From positions 83,716 to 147,715 of the forward strand of contig SZWC01000029.1 in assembly GCA_023375785.1 (NCBI GenBank): a stretch of 64,000 nt of DNA, read 5' to 3'. This DNA comes from Penium margaritaceum. Lineage: Eukaryota; Streptophyta; Zygnematophyceae; Desmidiales; Peniaceae. Below the pieces are notes generated by a model, which was given only the letters and a program-made list of their open reading frames with translations, had not been told where the DNA came from and ran no database searches. This document shows positions 21,872 through 36,600 of this stretch, piece after piece. Within the stretch, counting starts at the first letter, position 1; each line of letters starts with the position of its first letter. The translations under genes and the position numbers were made by a program.

Positions 21872-24800
21872 TGCCCAATCACAGTTCAGATGTACTAGGC
21901 ATGACCTTGCTGGTATAAACAAGGTAAAAAACTGATGGCTTGGCACGACTATTGTGCGTAATGCCTTGAAAAAGTTGGCATGTGCCACGTACCATGACTA
22001 CAAAGTTTACCAAGTACCTTAAATGGCTATAAATCATGACACGAGTCAGCCACGGTCAGAATGTCCAATCACAGTGCAGATATACTGGACATGAACGTAC
22101 GGGCATAAACAAGGTAGAATACCAGTAGCTCGGTATGGCTATTGTGTGCAATGCCTTGACAAAGTTGGCATGTGCTTCTGACCATGACCACAATTGTATC
22201 CAGGTGACATTTACCTCTATTGATCATAACACGAGTTAGCCAAGGTCAGAGTGTCCAATCACAGTGCAGATGTACTAGGCATGATCTTGCAGGTGCAAAC
22301 AAGGCAGAACATTGGTGGCTTGGCACGGCTATTGTGCGCAATGCCTTGACAAAGTTGGCATGTGCCACTAACCATGACCACAAAGTTTACCAAGTACATT
22401 AAACAGATACGAATCATAACACGAGTCAGCCACGGTCAGAGTGTCCAATCACAGTGCAGATGCACTGGGGATGACCTTGCAGGTATAAACAAGCTAGAAT
22501 AATGGTGGCTTGGTATGACTATTGTGCGGATTGCCTTGACAAAGTTGGCATGTGCCTCCGACCATGACCACAAATGTATCCAAGTGACTTTTGCTTCTAT
22601 TGATCATAGCACGAGTCAGCCACGGTCAGAGTGTCCAATCACAGTGGAGATGTACTAGGCATGATCTTGCAGGTACAAACAAGGTAGAATACTGGTGGCT
22701 CGCTGGGGCTATTGTGCGCAATTCCTTGACAAAGTTGGCATGTGCCACTGACCATGAATACAAAGTGTACCAAGTGACTTTAACTTCTACGAATTGTAAC
22801 ATGAGTCACCCACGGTCAGAGTGCCCAATTACATTGCACATCTAATATGCATGACCTTACAGGTATCAACAAGGTAAAAACCCGGTGGCTTGGCACGGCT
22901 ATTGTACGCAATGCCTTGACAAATTTGGCATGTGCCACTGACCATGACCACAAAGTTTACCAATAACCTTAAACGGCTATGAATCATAACACGAGTCAGC
23001 CACGGTCAGAGTGTCCAATCATAGTGCAGATAAACTGGGCATGACCTTGCAGGTACAAACAAGGTTGAATACTGGTGGCTCGGTGTGGCTATTGTGCGCA
23101 ATGCCTTGACAAAGTTGGCATGTGCCACTGACCATGACCACAAATGCATCAAAGTAACTTTGTCATCTATTTCTCATAACACGAGTCAGCCACGGTCAGA
23201 GTGTCCAATCACAGTGCAGATGCACTAGGCATGATTGTGCAGTCTCAAACAAGGTAGAAAACTGGTGGCTCGGAATGGCTATTGTGCGCACTGTTTTGAA
23301 AATGTTGGCATGTGGCACTGACAATGACCACAAAGTTTACCAAGTGACTTTAACTTCTACAAATCGTAACACGAGTCAATCACGGTCAGAGTGCCCAATC
23401 ACAGTGCACATCTAATATGCATGACCTTGCAGGTGTAAACAAGGTAAAAAACCGGTGGCTTGGCATGGCTATTGTGCGCAATGCCTTGACAACGTTGGCA
23501 TGTGCGCAATGCCTTGACAAAGTTGGAATGTGCCACTGACCATGACCACAAATGTATCCAATTGACTTTTACTTCTATTGATCATAACACGAGTCAGTCA
23601 CAGTCATAGTGTCCAATCATAGTGCAGATTTAATAGGCATCATCTTGAAGGTACAGACAAGGTAGAATACTGGTGGCTCGGTGTGGCTATTGTACGCAAT
23701 GCCTAGACAAAGGCGGCATGTGCCACCGGATAACCACAACGTTTACAAAGTGACTTTCACTTCTACAAATCGTAACACGAGTCAGCCATGGTCAGAGTGC
23801 CCAATCACAGTACACATATAGTATGCATGACCTTGCAGGTATAAATAAGGTACAAAACCGGTGGCTTGGCACGGCTATTGTGCGCAATGCCTTGACAAAG
23901 CTGGCATGTGCCACTGACCATGTCCACAAATTTCACCACGTGACGTTAACTTCTACGAATCGTAACACGAGTCAGCCACGGTCAGAGTGCCCAGTCACAG
24001 TACGCATCTAATGTGCATGACCTTACAGGTATAAACAAGGTTAAAAAACGATGGCTTGGCACGGCTATTGTGCGCAATGCATTGACAATGTTGGCATGTG
24101 CCACTGACCATGACCACAAAGTTTACGAAGTACCTTAAATGGCTATGAACCATAACACGAGTCAGTCACGGTGAGAGTGTCCTATCACAGTGCACAGGTA
24201 CTAGCCATGATCTTGCAGGTGCGAACAAGGTATAATACTGGTGGCTCGTAGTGGCTATTGTGCACAATGCCTTGACAAAGTTGGCATGTGCCACTGACCA
24301 TAACCATAATGTGTATCAAGTGACTTTAACTTATACGAATCGTAATACGAGTCAGCCACAGTGAGAGTACCCAATAATGGTTCAGATGTACTAGGCATAA
24401 CCTTGCAGGCATAAACAAGGTCAAAAACCGGTGGCTTGGCACGGCTACTGTGCGCAATGCATTGACAAAGTTGGCATGTTCCACTGACCATGACCACAAA
24501 GTTTACCAGGTACCTTAAACGGCTATGAATCGTAACACGAGTCAGCCATGGTCAGAGTGTCCAATCACAGTGCAGATATACCGGAAATGACCTTGCAGAT
24601 ACAAACAAGGTAGAAAACTGGTGGCTCGGTGTGACTATTGTGCACAATGCATTCACAAAGTTGGCATGTGCCACTGGCCATTACCACAAATGTATCCAAG
24701 TGACTTTAACTTCTACTGATCATAACACAAGTCAGCCACTGTCAGAGTGTCCAATCACAGTGCAGATGTACTAGGCATGATCTTGCAGGTGCAAACAAGG

Positions 24801-27800
24801 TGGAATACTGGTGGCTCATTGTGGCTATCGTGCGCAATACCTTGACAGTGTTGGCATGTGCCACTGACCATGACCACAATGTTTGCCAAGTGACTTTAAC
24901 TTATATGAGTTGTAACACGAGTCAGCGACAGTCAGAGTGCCCAATCACGGTTCAGATGTTCTAGGCATGACATTGCACGTATAACCAAGGTCAAAAACTG
25001 GTGGCTTGGCACGGCTTCTGTGCGCAATGCCTTCACAAAGTTGGCATGTGCCTCTGACCATGACCACAAAGTCTACCAAGTACCTGAAACGGTTATGAAT
25101 ATTAACACGAGTCAGCCACGGGCAGAGTGTCCCATCACAGTGCATATGTACTAGGCATGATGTTGCAGGTGCAAACAAGGTATAATACTATTCGCTCGGT
25201 GTGGCTATTGTGCGCAATGCCTTGACAAAGTTGGCATGTGCCACTGACCATGACCACAAATGTATCCAAGTGACTTTCACTTCTATTGATCATAACACGA
25301 GTCAGCCACAGTCAGAGGGTCCAATCACAGTGCAGATGTTCTAGGCAGAATCTTCCAGGTTCACGCAAGGTTGAATGCTGGTGGCTCGATGTGGCTATTG
25401 TGCACAATGCCTTGACAAAGTTGGCATGTGCAACTGACCATGACCACAAATGTTTACCAAGTGACTTTAACTTCCACGAATTGCAACACGAGTCAGCCAC
25501 GGTCAGCGTGCCCAATCACAGTGCACATCTAATATGCATGACCTTGCAGGTCATTACAGGGTCAAACACCGGTGTCTTGGCAAGGTTATTGTGTGCAATG
25601 CCTTGACAAAGTTGGCATGTGCCACTGACCATGACCACAAAGTTTACCAAGTACCTTAAAAGGCTATGAATCGTAACACGAGTCAGCCACGGTCAGAGTG
25701 TCCAATCACGGTGCAAATATACTGGGCATGACCTTGCAGGTATAAACAAATTAGAATACTGGTGGCTCGGTGTGGCTGTTGTACACAATGCCTTGACAAA
25801 TATGGCATGTGCCACTGACCATGACCACATATGTATCCAAGTGACGTTTACTTCTATTGGTCATAATACGAGTCAGCCACGGTCAGAGTGTCCAATCACA
25901 GTGCAGATGTACTAGGCATGATCTTGCAGGTATAAGCAAGGTAGAATACCAGTGGCTTGGTGTGGCTATTGTGCGCAATACCTAGACAAAGTTGGCATGT
26001 TCCACTGACCATGACCACAAATGTATCCAAGTGACTTTTACTTCTATTGATCATATGACGAGTCAGCCACGGTCCGAGTGGCCAATCACAGTGCAGATGT
26101 ACTAGGCATGATCTTGCACGTGCAAACTAGGTAGAATACTGGTGGCTCGGTGTGGCTATGGTGCGCAATGCCTTGACAAAGTTGGCATGTGCCACTGACC
26201 ATGACCACAAATGTATCCAAGTGACTTTTACTTCTATTGATCATAACACGAGTCAGCCACAGTCAGAGTGTCCAATCACAGTGCAGATGTTCTTTGCATG
26301 ATCTTGCTGGTTCAAACAAGATACAATACTGGTGGCTTGATGTGGCTATTGTGTGCAATGCCTTGACAAAGTTGGCATGTGCCACTGACCATGACCACAA
26401 ATGTTTACCAAGTGACTTTAACTTCTACGAATCGTAACACGAGTCAGCCACGGTCAGAGTGCCCAATCGCAGCGCACACATAATATGCATGACCTTGTAG
26501 GTATAATCAGGGTTAAAAAAAAACAGTGTCTTGGCACGGCTATTGTGCCCAATGCCTTGACAAAGTTAGCATGTGTCACTGACCATGACCACAAAGTTTA
26601 CCAAGGACCATAAACGGCTATGAATCATAACACGAGTCAGCCACGGTCAGAGTGTCCAATCACAGTGCAGATATACTGGGCATGACCTTGCAGGTATAGA
26701 CAAGGTAGAGTACTGGTGGCTCGGTGTGGCTATTGTGCGCAATGCCTTGACAAAGTTGGCATGTGCCACTGACCATGACCACAAATATATCCAAGTGACT
26801 TTAACTTCTATTGATCATAACACGAGCCAGCCATGGTCTGAGTGTCCAATCACAGTGCAGATATACTAGGCATCATCTTGCAGGTGCAAACAAGGTAGAA
26901 TTCTGGTGGCTCGGTGTGGCTATTGTGCGCAATGCCTTGACAAAGTTGGCATGTGCCACTGACCATGACCACAAATGTTTACCAAGTGACTTTTACTTCT
27001 ATTGATCATAACACGAGTCAGCCATGGTCAGAGTGACCAATCACAGTGCAGATGTTCTAGGCATGATCTTGCAGGTTCAAACAAGGTAAAATGCTGGTGG
27101 ATCGATGTGGCTATTGTGCGCAATACCTTGACAAAGTTGGCATCCGCAACTGACCATGACCACAAAAGTTTACCAAGTGACTTTAACTTCTACGAATTGA
27201 AACACGAGTCAGCCACGGTCAGCGTGCCCAATCACAGTGCACATCTAATATGCATGACCTTGCAGATCAAAACAGGGAAAAAAACCGGTGTCTTGGCACG
27301 GTTATTGTGCGCAATGCCTTGACAAAGTTGGCATGTGCCACTGACCATGACCACACAATTAACCAAGTACCTTAAAGAGCTATGAGTCATAACACGAGTC
27401 AGCCACAGTCAGAGTGTCCAATCACAGTACAAATATACTGTGCATGACCTTGCAGGTATAAAAAATATAGAATACTGGTGGCTCGGTGTGGCTATTGTAC
27501 GCAATGCCTTGACAACGTTGGCATGTGCCACTGACCATGACCACAAATGTATCCAAGTGACTTTTACGTCTATTGATCGTAACACGAGTCAGCCACTGTC
27601 AGAGTGTCCAATCACAGTGCAGATGTACTGGACATGATCTCGCAGGTACAAACAAGGTAGAACACTGGTGGATCGCTGTGGCTATTGTACACAATGCCTT
27701 GACAAAGTTGGCATGTGTCAAAGATCATGACCACAAAGTTTTACCAAGTGAGTTAAAGTTGTACGAATCGTAACACGGGTCAGCCATGGTCAGAGTGCCC

Positions 27801-30800
27801 AATCACAGCGCACATCAAATATACAGGACCTTGCAGGTATACACTAGGAAAAAAACCGGTGGCTTGTTCCTTTCTATTGTACGCAATGCCTTCACAAAGT
27901 TGGCATGTACCACTGATCATGACCACGAAGTTTACCAAGTACCTTAAACGGCTATGAATCATAGTACGAGTCAGCCACAGTCAGAGTGTCCAATTACAGT
28001 GCAGATATACTGGGCATGTCCTTACAAGTATAAAGAAGGTACAATACTGGTGGCTCGGTGTGGCTATCGTGCGCAATGCCTTGACAAAGTTGGCATGTAC
28101 CACTGACCATGACCACAAATGTATCCAAGTGACTTTTATTTCTATGAATCATAACACGAGTCAGCCACGGTCAGCGTGTCCAAACACAGTTCAGATGTAC
28201 TAGGCATGACCCTGCAGGTATAAACAAGGTAGAATACTGGTGGCTTGGCACTGCTATTGTGCGCAATGCCTTGACAAAGTTGGCATGTACCACTGACCAT
28301 GACCACAAAGTTTACCAAGTACCTTAAAGGGCTATGAATCACAACACGAGTCAGCCACGGTCAGAGTGTCCAATCACAGTGCAGATATACTGGGTATGAC
28401 CTTCTAGGTATAAACAAGGTAGAATACTGGTGGCTTGGTGTGGCTATTGTGCGTAATGCCTGGACAAAGTTAGCATGTGCCACTGACCATGACCACACAT
28501 GTATCCAAGTGACGTTTACTTCTATTGATCATAACACGAGTCAGCCACGGTCTGAATTTCCAATCACAGTGCAGATGTACTAGGCATGATCTTACTGTCG
28601 CAAACAAGGTAGAATACTGGTGGCTTGGTGTGGCTATTGTGCGCAATGCCTTGACAAAGTTGGCATGTGCCACTGACCATGACCACAAATGTATCCAAGT
28701 GACTTTTAATTCTATTGATAATAACATGCGTCAGCCACGGTCAGAGTGTCCAATCACAGTGCAGATGTACTAGGCATGATCTTGCAGGTTCAAACAAGGT
28801 AGAATAGTGGTGGCTTGATGTGGCTATTGTGTGCAATGCCTTGACAAAGTTGGCATGTGTCACTGACCGTGACCACAAAGTTTACCAGACGTCTTTAACT
28901 TCTACGAATCATAGCATGAGTCAGCCACGGTCAGAGTACCCAATCACAGTGCATATCTAATATGCATGACCTTGCAGGTATACACAAGGTAAAACACCGG
29001 TGGCTTTGCACGGCTCTTGTGCGCAATGCCTTGACAAAGTTAGCATGTCCCACTGACCATGACCACACATGTATCCAAGTGACGTTTACTTCTATTGATC
29101 ATAACGCGAGTCAGCCACGGTCTGAGTTTCCAATCACAGTGCAGATGTACTAGGCATGATCTTACTGTCGCAAACAAGGTAGAATACTGGTGGCTTGGTG
29201 TGGCTATTGTGCGCAATGCCTTGACAAAGTTGGCATGTGCCACTGACCATGACCACAAATGTATCCAAGTGACTTTTAATTCTATTGATAATAACATGAG
29301 TCAGCCATGGTCAGAGTGTCCAATCACAGTGCAGATGTACTGGGCATGATCTTGTAGGTGCAAACAAGGTAGAATAATGGTGGCTCCGTGTGGCTATTGT
29401 GCGCAGTGCCTTGACAAAGTTGGCACGTGTCACTGACCATGACCACAAATGTATCATAGTGACTTTTACTTCTATTGATCATAACACGAGTCACCCACGG
29501 TCAGAGTGTCCAATCACAATGCAGATGTACTAGGCATGATCTTACAGGTTCAAACAAGGTAGAATACTGGTGGCTCGTTGTGGCTATTGTGCGCAATGCC
29601 TTGACAAAGTCGGCATGTGCCACTGACCATGATCACAAAGTTTACCAAGTACCTTAAACGGTTATGAATCACAACACGAGTCAGCCACAGTCAGAGTGTC
29701 CAATCACAGTGCAGATGTACTAGGCATGAGCTTACAGGTACAAACAAGGTTCAACACTGGTGGCTCGGAGTGGCTATTGTGCGCAATGCCTTGACAAAGT
29801 TGGCATGTGCCACTGACCATGACCACAAAGCTTACCAAGTGACTTTAACGTCTACGAATCGTAACACGAGTCAGCCACGGTTAGAGTGCCCAATCACAAT
29901 TTACATGTATAGGCATGACCTTGCAGGTATGAATAAGGTACAAAACCTGTGGCTTGGCACGGTTATTGTGCACAATGCCTTGACAAAGTTGGCATGTGGC
30001 ACTGACCATGACCACAAAGTTTACCAAGCACCTTAAACGACTATGAATCATAACACGAGTAAACCACGGTCAAAGTGTCCAATCACAGTGCAGATGTACT
30101 AGGAATGATCTTGCAGGTGCAAACAAGGTAGAATACTGGTGGCTCGATGTGGCTATTGTGTGGAATGCCTTGAAACCGTTGGCATGTGCCACTGACCATG
30201 ACCACAAATACATCCTAGTGACGTTTACTTCTATTGATCATAACACGAGTCTGTCACGGTCAGAGTGTCCAATCACAGTGCAGATGTACTAGGCATGATC
30301 TTGCACGTGCAAACAAGGTAGAATACTGGTGACTCGGTGTGGCTATGGTGTGCAATGCCTTGACAAAGTTGGCATGTGCCACTGACCATGACCACAAAGT
30401 TCGCCAAGTTCATTAAACGGCTATGAATCATAACACGAGTCAGCCACGGTCAGAGTGTCCAATCACAGTGCAGATATACTGGGCATGACCTTACAGGTAT
30501 AAACAAGGTATAATACGGGTGGCTCGGTGTGGCTTGTGTGCAATACCTTGACAAAGTTGGCATGTACCACAGACCATGACCTCAAATGTATCTAAGTGAC
30601 GTTTACTTCTACTGATCATAACACAAGTCAGCCACAGTCAGAGTGTCCAATCACATTGCAAAAGTACTAGGAATGATCTTGCACATTCAAACAAGGTAGA
30701 ATACTGGTAGCTTGGTGTGGCTATTGTACGCAATGCCTTGAAAAAGTTGGCATGTTCCACTGACCATGACCACAACGTTTACCAAGTGAATTTAACTTCT

Positions 30801-33101
30801 ATGAATCGTAACACGAGTCAGCCACGGTCAGAGTGCCCAATCACAGCGCACATCTAATATGCATGACCTTGCAGGTATAAACAAGGAAAAAAATTGGTGT
30901 ATTGGCACGGCTATTGTGCGCAATACCTTGACAAAGTTGGCATGTGCCACTGACCATGACCACAAAGTTTACCAAGTACCTTAAATGGCTATGAATCACA
31001 ACACGAGTCAGCCACGGTTAGAGTGTCCAATCACAGTGCAGGTATACCGGGCAGGACCTTACAGGTCTAAACAAGGTAGAATACTGGTGGCTCGGTGTGG
31101 CTATTGTGCGCAATGCCTTGATAAAGTTGGTACGTGTCACTAACCATGTCTTCAAATGTATCCAAGTGACTTTTACTTCTACTGATCATAACACAAGTCA
31201 GCCACGATTAGAGTGTCCAATCACAGTGCAGATGTACTAGGCATGGTCTTGGAGGTTCAAACAAGGTAGAATACTGGTGGCTCGGTGTGGCTATTGTGCT
31301 CGATGCCTTGACAAAGTCGGCGTGTGCCACTGACCATGACCACAAAGTTTACGAAGTGAGTTTAACTTCTACGAATCTTAACACGCGTCAGCCACAGTTA
31401 GGGTGCCCAATCACAGTGCAGATGTATTGGGCATAACCTTGCAAGTATAAACAAGGTAGAATATTGGTGGCTCGGTGTGGCTATTGTGCGCAATGCCTTG
31501 ACAAAGTTGGCATGTGCCACTGACCATGACCACAAAGTTTACCAAGTGACTTTAACTTCTACGAATCCTAACACGAGTCAGCCACGGTCAAAGCGTCCAA
31601 TCACAGTTCAGATGTACTGGACATGACCTTGCAGGTATACACGAGGTAAAAAACCTGTGGCGTGGCACGGCTATTCTGCGCAATGCCTTGACAAAGTTGG
31701 CATGTGGCACTCACCATGCCCGCAAAGTTTACCAAGTACATTAAACGGCTATGAATCATAACACAAGGCAGCCACGGTCAGAGTGTCCAATCACAGTGCA
31801 TATGTACTGCGCATGATCTTACAGGTATAACTAAGGTAGAATACTGGTGGCTCGGTGTGGCTATTGTGCGCAGTGTCTTGACAAAGTTGGCATGTGCCAC
31901 TGACCATGACCATAGAGTTTACGAAGTGACTTTAACTTCTTTCAACTGTAACACGTGTCAGCCACAGTCGGAGTGCCCAATCACAGTGTACATCTTATAT
32001 GCATGACCTTGCAGGTATAAACTGGGTAAATTTCCGGTATCTTGGCACGGCTATTGTGCACAATGCCTTCACAAAGTTGGCACGTGCCACTGACCATGAC
32101 CACAAAGTTTACCATGTGACTTTAACTTCTACAAATTGTAACACGAGTCAGCCACAGTCAGAGTGCCCAATCAAAAATCAGATGTACTAGGGATGACCTT
32201 GCAGATATAAACAGGGTAAAAAACCGTTGTCTTGGCACGGCTATTGTGCGCAATGACTTGACAAAGTTGGCATGGGCCACTGACCATGACCACAAAGTTT
32301 ACCAAGTACCTTAAATGGCTATGGATCATAACGCGACTTGACCATGGACAGAGTGTCCACTCACATTGCAGATATACTGGGCATGACCTTGCAGGTGCAA
32401 ACAAGGTAGAATACTGGTGGCTCGGTGTGGCTATTGTGCGCAATGCCTTGACAAAGTTGGCATGTGCCACTGACCATGACCACAAATGTATCCAAGTGAC
32501 TTTTACTTCTATTCATCATAACACGAGGCAGCCACGGTCAGTGTGTCCAATCACAGTGCAGATGTACTAGGCATGATCTTGGAGGTGCAAAAAAGGTAGA
32601 ATACTGGTGGCATCGGGTGGCTATTGTGCGCAATGCCATGACAAAGTTGGCATGGGCCACTGGTCATGACGACCAAGTTTACCAAGTACCTTAAGCGGCT
32701 ATGAATCATAACACGAGTCAGCCACGGTCAGAGTGTCCAATCATAGTGCAGCTGTACTAGGCATGACCTTGCAGGTACAAACAAGGTAGAACACTGTTGG
32801 CTCGGTGTGGCTATTGTGCGCAATGCCTTGACAAACTTGGCATGTGCCACTGACCATGACCACAAAGTTTACCAAGTGACTTTAACTTCTACGAATCGTA
32901 ACATGAGTCAGCCACAGTCAGAGTGCCCAATCATAGTGCACATCTAATATGCATGACCTTGCATGTATAAACAAGATAAAAAAACCGGTGGTTTGGCACG
33001 GCTATTGTGCGCAATGCCTTGACAAGGTTGACATGTGCCACTGACCATGACCACAAATGTATCCAAGTGACTTTTACTTCTATTGATCATAACACGAGTC
33101 A
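21872..33101 (+). repeat. 190-bp satellite array, block 4 (plus orientation)
   Basis: About 59 monomers. The trimer is very regular around 22800-23400. Local events include a 28-bp tandem duplication at about 23473-23528, a recent 570-bp repeat unit pair (about 28470-29039 and 29040-29610) sharing private variants (CTTACTGTCGCAAACAAGG), and a segment from about 31120 to 32985 with a second copy at 35425-36910. The block ends in a gap. Confidence 0.96.
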
Positions 33102-33662
33102 NNNNNNNNNNNNNNNNNNNNNNNNNNNNNNNNNNNNNNNNNNNNNNNNNNNNNNNNNNNNNNNNNNNNNNNNNNNNNNNNNNNNNNNNNNNNNNNNNNN
33201 NNNNNNNNNNNNNNNNNNNNNNNNNNNNNNNNNNNNNNNNNNNNNNNNNNNNNNNNNNNNNNNNNNNNNNNNNNNNNNNNNNNNNNNNNNNNNNNNNNNN
33301 NNNNNNNNNNNNNNNNNNNNNNNNNNNNNNNNNNNNNNNNNNNNNNNNNNNNNNNNNNNNNNNNNNNNNNNNNNNNNNNNNNNNNNNNNNNNNNNNNNNN
33401 NNNNNNNNNNNNNNNNNNNNNNNNNNNNNNNNNNNNNNNNNNNNNNNNNNNNNNNNNNNNNNNNNNNNNNNNNNNNNNNNNNNNNNNNNNNNNNNNNNNN
33501 NNNNNNNNNNNNNNNNNNNNNNNNNNNNNNNNNNNNNNNNNNNNNNNNNNNNNNNNNNNNNNNNNNNNNNNNNNNNNNNNNNNNNNNNNNNNNNNNNNNN
33601 NNNNNNNNNNNNNNNNNNNNNNNNNNNNNNNNNNNNNNNNNNNNNNNNNNNNNNNNNNNNNN
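33102..33662. other. Assembly gap (561 N) in the satellite
   Basis: 561 undetermined bases, close to three monomer lengths. Left edge: ATAACACGAGTCA. Right edge: AACAAGGTAGAATACTGG. Confidence 1.
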
Positions 33663-36600
33663 AACAAGGTAGAATACTGGTGGCTCAGTGTGGCTATTGT
33701 GCGCAATGCCTTGACAAAGTTGGCACGTGTCACTGAACATGACCACAAATGTATCCAAGTGACTTTTACTTCTATTGATCATAACACGGGTCACCCACGG
33801 TCAGAGTGTCCAATCACAATGCAGATTAACTAGGCATGATCTTGCAGGTCCAAACAAGGTATAATACTGGTGGCTCGGTGAGGCTATTGTGCGCAATGCC
33901 TTGACAAAGTTGGCATGTGCCACTGACCATGACCACAAAGTGTACCAAGTGACTTTAACTTCTACGAATTGTAACACGAGTCAGCCACGGTCAGAGTGCC
34001 CAATCACAGTTTAGATGTACTAGGCATGACCTTGCAGGTATAAACAAGGTAAAAAACGTGTGCCTTGGCACGGTTATTGTGCGCAATGCCTTGACAAAGT
34101 TGGCATGTGGCACTGACCATGACCACAGAGTTTACCAAGTTCCTTAAACGGCTATGAATCATAACACGAGTCAACCACAGTCAGAGTGTCCAACCACAGT
34201 GCTGATGTACTAGGCATGATCTTGCAAGTGCAAACAAGGTAGAATACTGGTGGCTCGGTGTGGTTATTGTGTGGAATGCCTTGAAAACGTTGGCATGTGC
34301 CACTGACCATGACCACAAAGTTTACCATGTGACTTTAACTTCTACAAATTGTAACACGAGTCAGCCACAGTCAGAGTGCCCAATCATAGTGCACATCTAA
34401 TATGCATGACCTTGCATGTATAAACAAGATAAAAAAACCGGTGGTTTGGCACGGCTATTGTGCGCAATGCCTTGACAAGGTTGACATGTGCCACTGACCA
34501 TGACCACAAATGTATCCAAGTGACATTTACTTCTATTGATCATAATACGAGTCAGCCACAGTCAGAGTGTGCAATCACAGTGTAGACATACAGGGCATGA
34601 CCTTCCAAGTATAAACAAGGTACAATACAGGTGGCTCGGTGTGGCTATTGTGCGCAATGCCCTGACAAAGTTGGCATGTGCCACAGACCATGACCACAAA
34701 GTTTACTAAGTGACTTTAACTTCTACGAAACGTAACACGAGTCAGCCACGGTCAGAGTGTCCAATGACAGTGCAGATATACTGGGCATGACCTTCCAGGT
34801 ATAAACAATGTAGAATACTGGTGGCTCAGTGTGCCTATTGTGCGCAATGCCTTGACAAAGTTGGCACGTGCCACTGACCATGACCACAAAGTTTACCATG
34901 TGACTTTAACTTCTACAAATTGTAACACGAGTCAGCCACAGTCAGAGTGCCCAATCATAGTGCACATCTAATATGCATGACCTTGCATGTATAAACAAGA
35001 TAAAAAAACCGGTGGTTTGGCACGGCTATTGTGCGCAATGCCTTGACAAGGTTGACATGTGCCACTGACCATGACCACAAATGTATCCAAGTGACATTTA
35101 CTTCTATTGATCATAATACGAGTCAGCCACGGTCAGAGTGTGCAATCACAGTGTAGACATACAGGGCATGACCTTACAAGTATAAACAAGGTACAATACA
35201 GGTGGCTCGGTGTGGCTATTGTGCGCAATGCCCTGACAAAGTTGGCATGTGCCACAGACCATGACCACAAAGTTTACCAAGTGACTTTAACTTCTACGAA
35301 ACGTAACACGAGTCAGCCACGGTCAGAGTGCCCAATCACAGCGAACATCTAATATGCATGACCTTGCACGTATAAACAAGGAAAAAAACTGGTGTCTTGG
35401 CACGGCTATTGTGCGCAATGCCTTGATAAAGTTGGTACGTGTCACTAACCATGACTTCAAATGTATCCAAGTGACTTTTACTTCTATTGATCATAACACA
35501 AGTCAGCCACGGTCAGAGTGTCCAATCACAGTGCAGATGTACTAGGCATGGTCTTGCAGGTTCAATCAAGGTAGAATACTGGTGGCTCGGTGTGGCTATT
35601 GTGCACGATGCCTTGACAAAGTCGGCATGTGCCACTGACCATGACCACAAAGTTTACGAAGTGAGTTTAACTTCTACGAATCTTTACACGCGTCAGCCAC
35701 AGTTAGAGTGCCCAATCACAGTGCAGATGTATTGGGCATAACCTTGCAGGTATAAACAAGGTAGAATATTGGTGGCTCGGTGTGGCTATTGTGCGCAATG
35801 CCTTGACAAAGTTGGCATGTGCCACTGACCATGACCACATAGTTTACCAAGTGACTTTAACTTCTACGAATCCTAACACGAGTCAGCCACGGTCAAAGCG
35901 TCCAATCACAGTTCAGATGTACTGGACATGACCTTGCAGGTATAAACAAGGTAGAAAACCTGTGGCGTGGCACGGCTATTTTGCGCAATGCCTTGACAAA
36001 GTTGGCATGTGGCACTCACCATGCCCACAAAGTTTACCAAGTACATTAAACGGCTATGAATCATAACACAAGGCAGCCACGGTCAGAGTGTCCAATCACA
36101 GTGCATATGTATTGTGCATGATCTTACAGGTATAACTAAGGTAGAATACTGGTGGCTCGGTGTGGCTATTGTGCGCAGTGTCTTGACAAAGTTGGCATGT
36201 GCCACTGACCTTGACCACAACGTTCACCAAGTACCTTAAACGGCTATGAATCATAACACGAGTTGGCCACGGTCAGAGTGTCCCCTCACATTGCAGATAA
36301 ACTGGGCATGACCTTGCAGGTGCAAACAAGGTATAATACTGGTGGCTCGGTGTGGCTATTGTGCGCAATGCCTTGACAAAGCTGGCATGGGCCACTGACC
36401 ATGACCACAAATGTATCCAAGTGCCTTTTACTTCTATTGATCATAACACGAGGCAGCCACGGTCAGAGTGTCCAATCACAGTGCAGATATACTAGGCATG
36501 ATCTTGGAGGTGCAAACAAGGTAGAAAACTGGTGGCTTCGGATGGCTATTGTGCGCAATGCCATGACAAAGTTGGCATGGGCCACTGATCATGACCACAA

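Noticed and set aside
33007-33794. Long ORFs across 33.1-33.7 kb
   Set aside because: They read through the 561-N gap and consist mostly of unknown residues.
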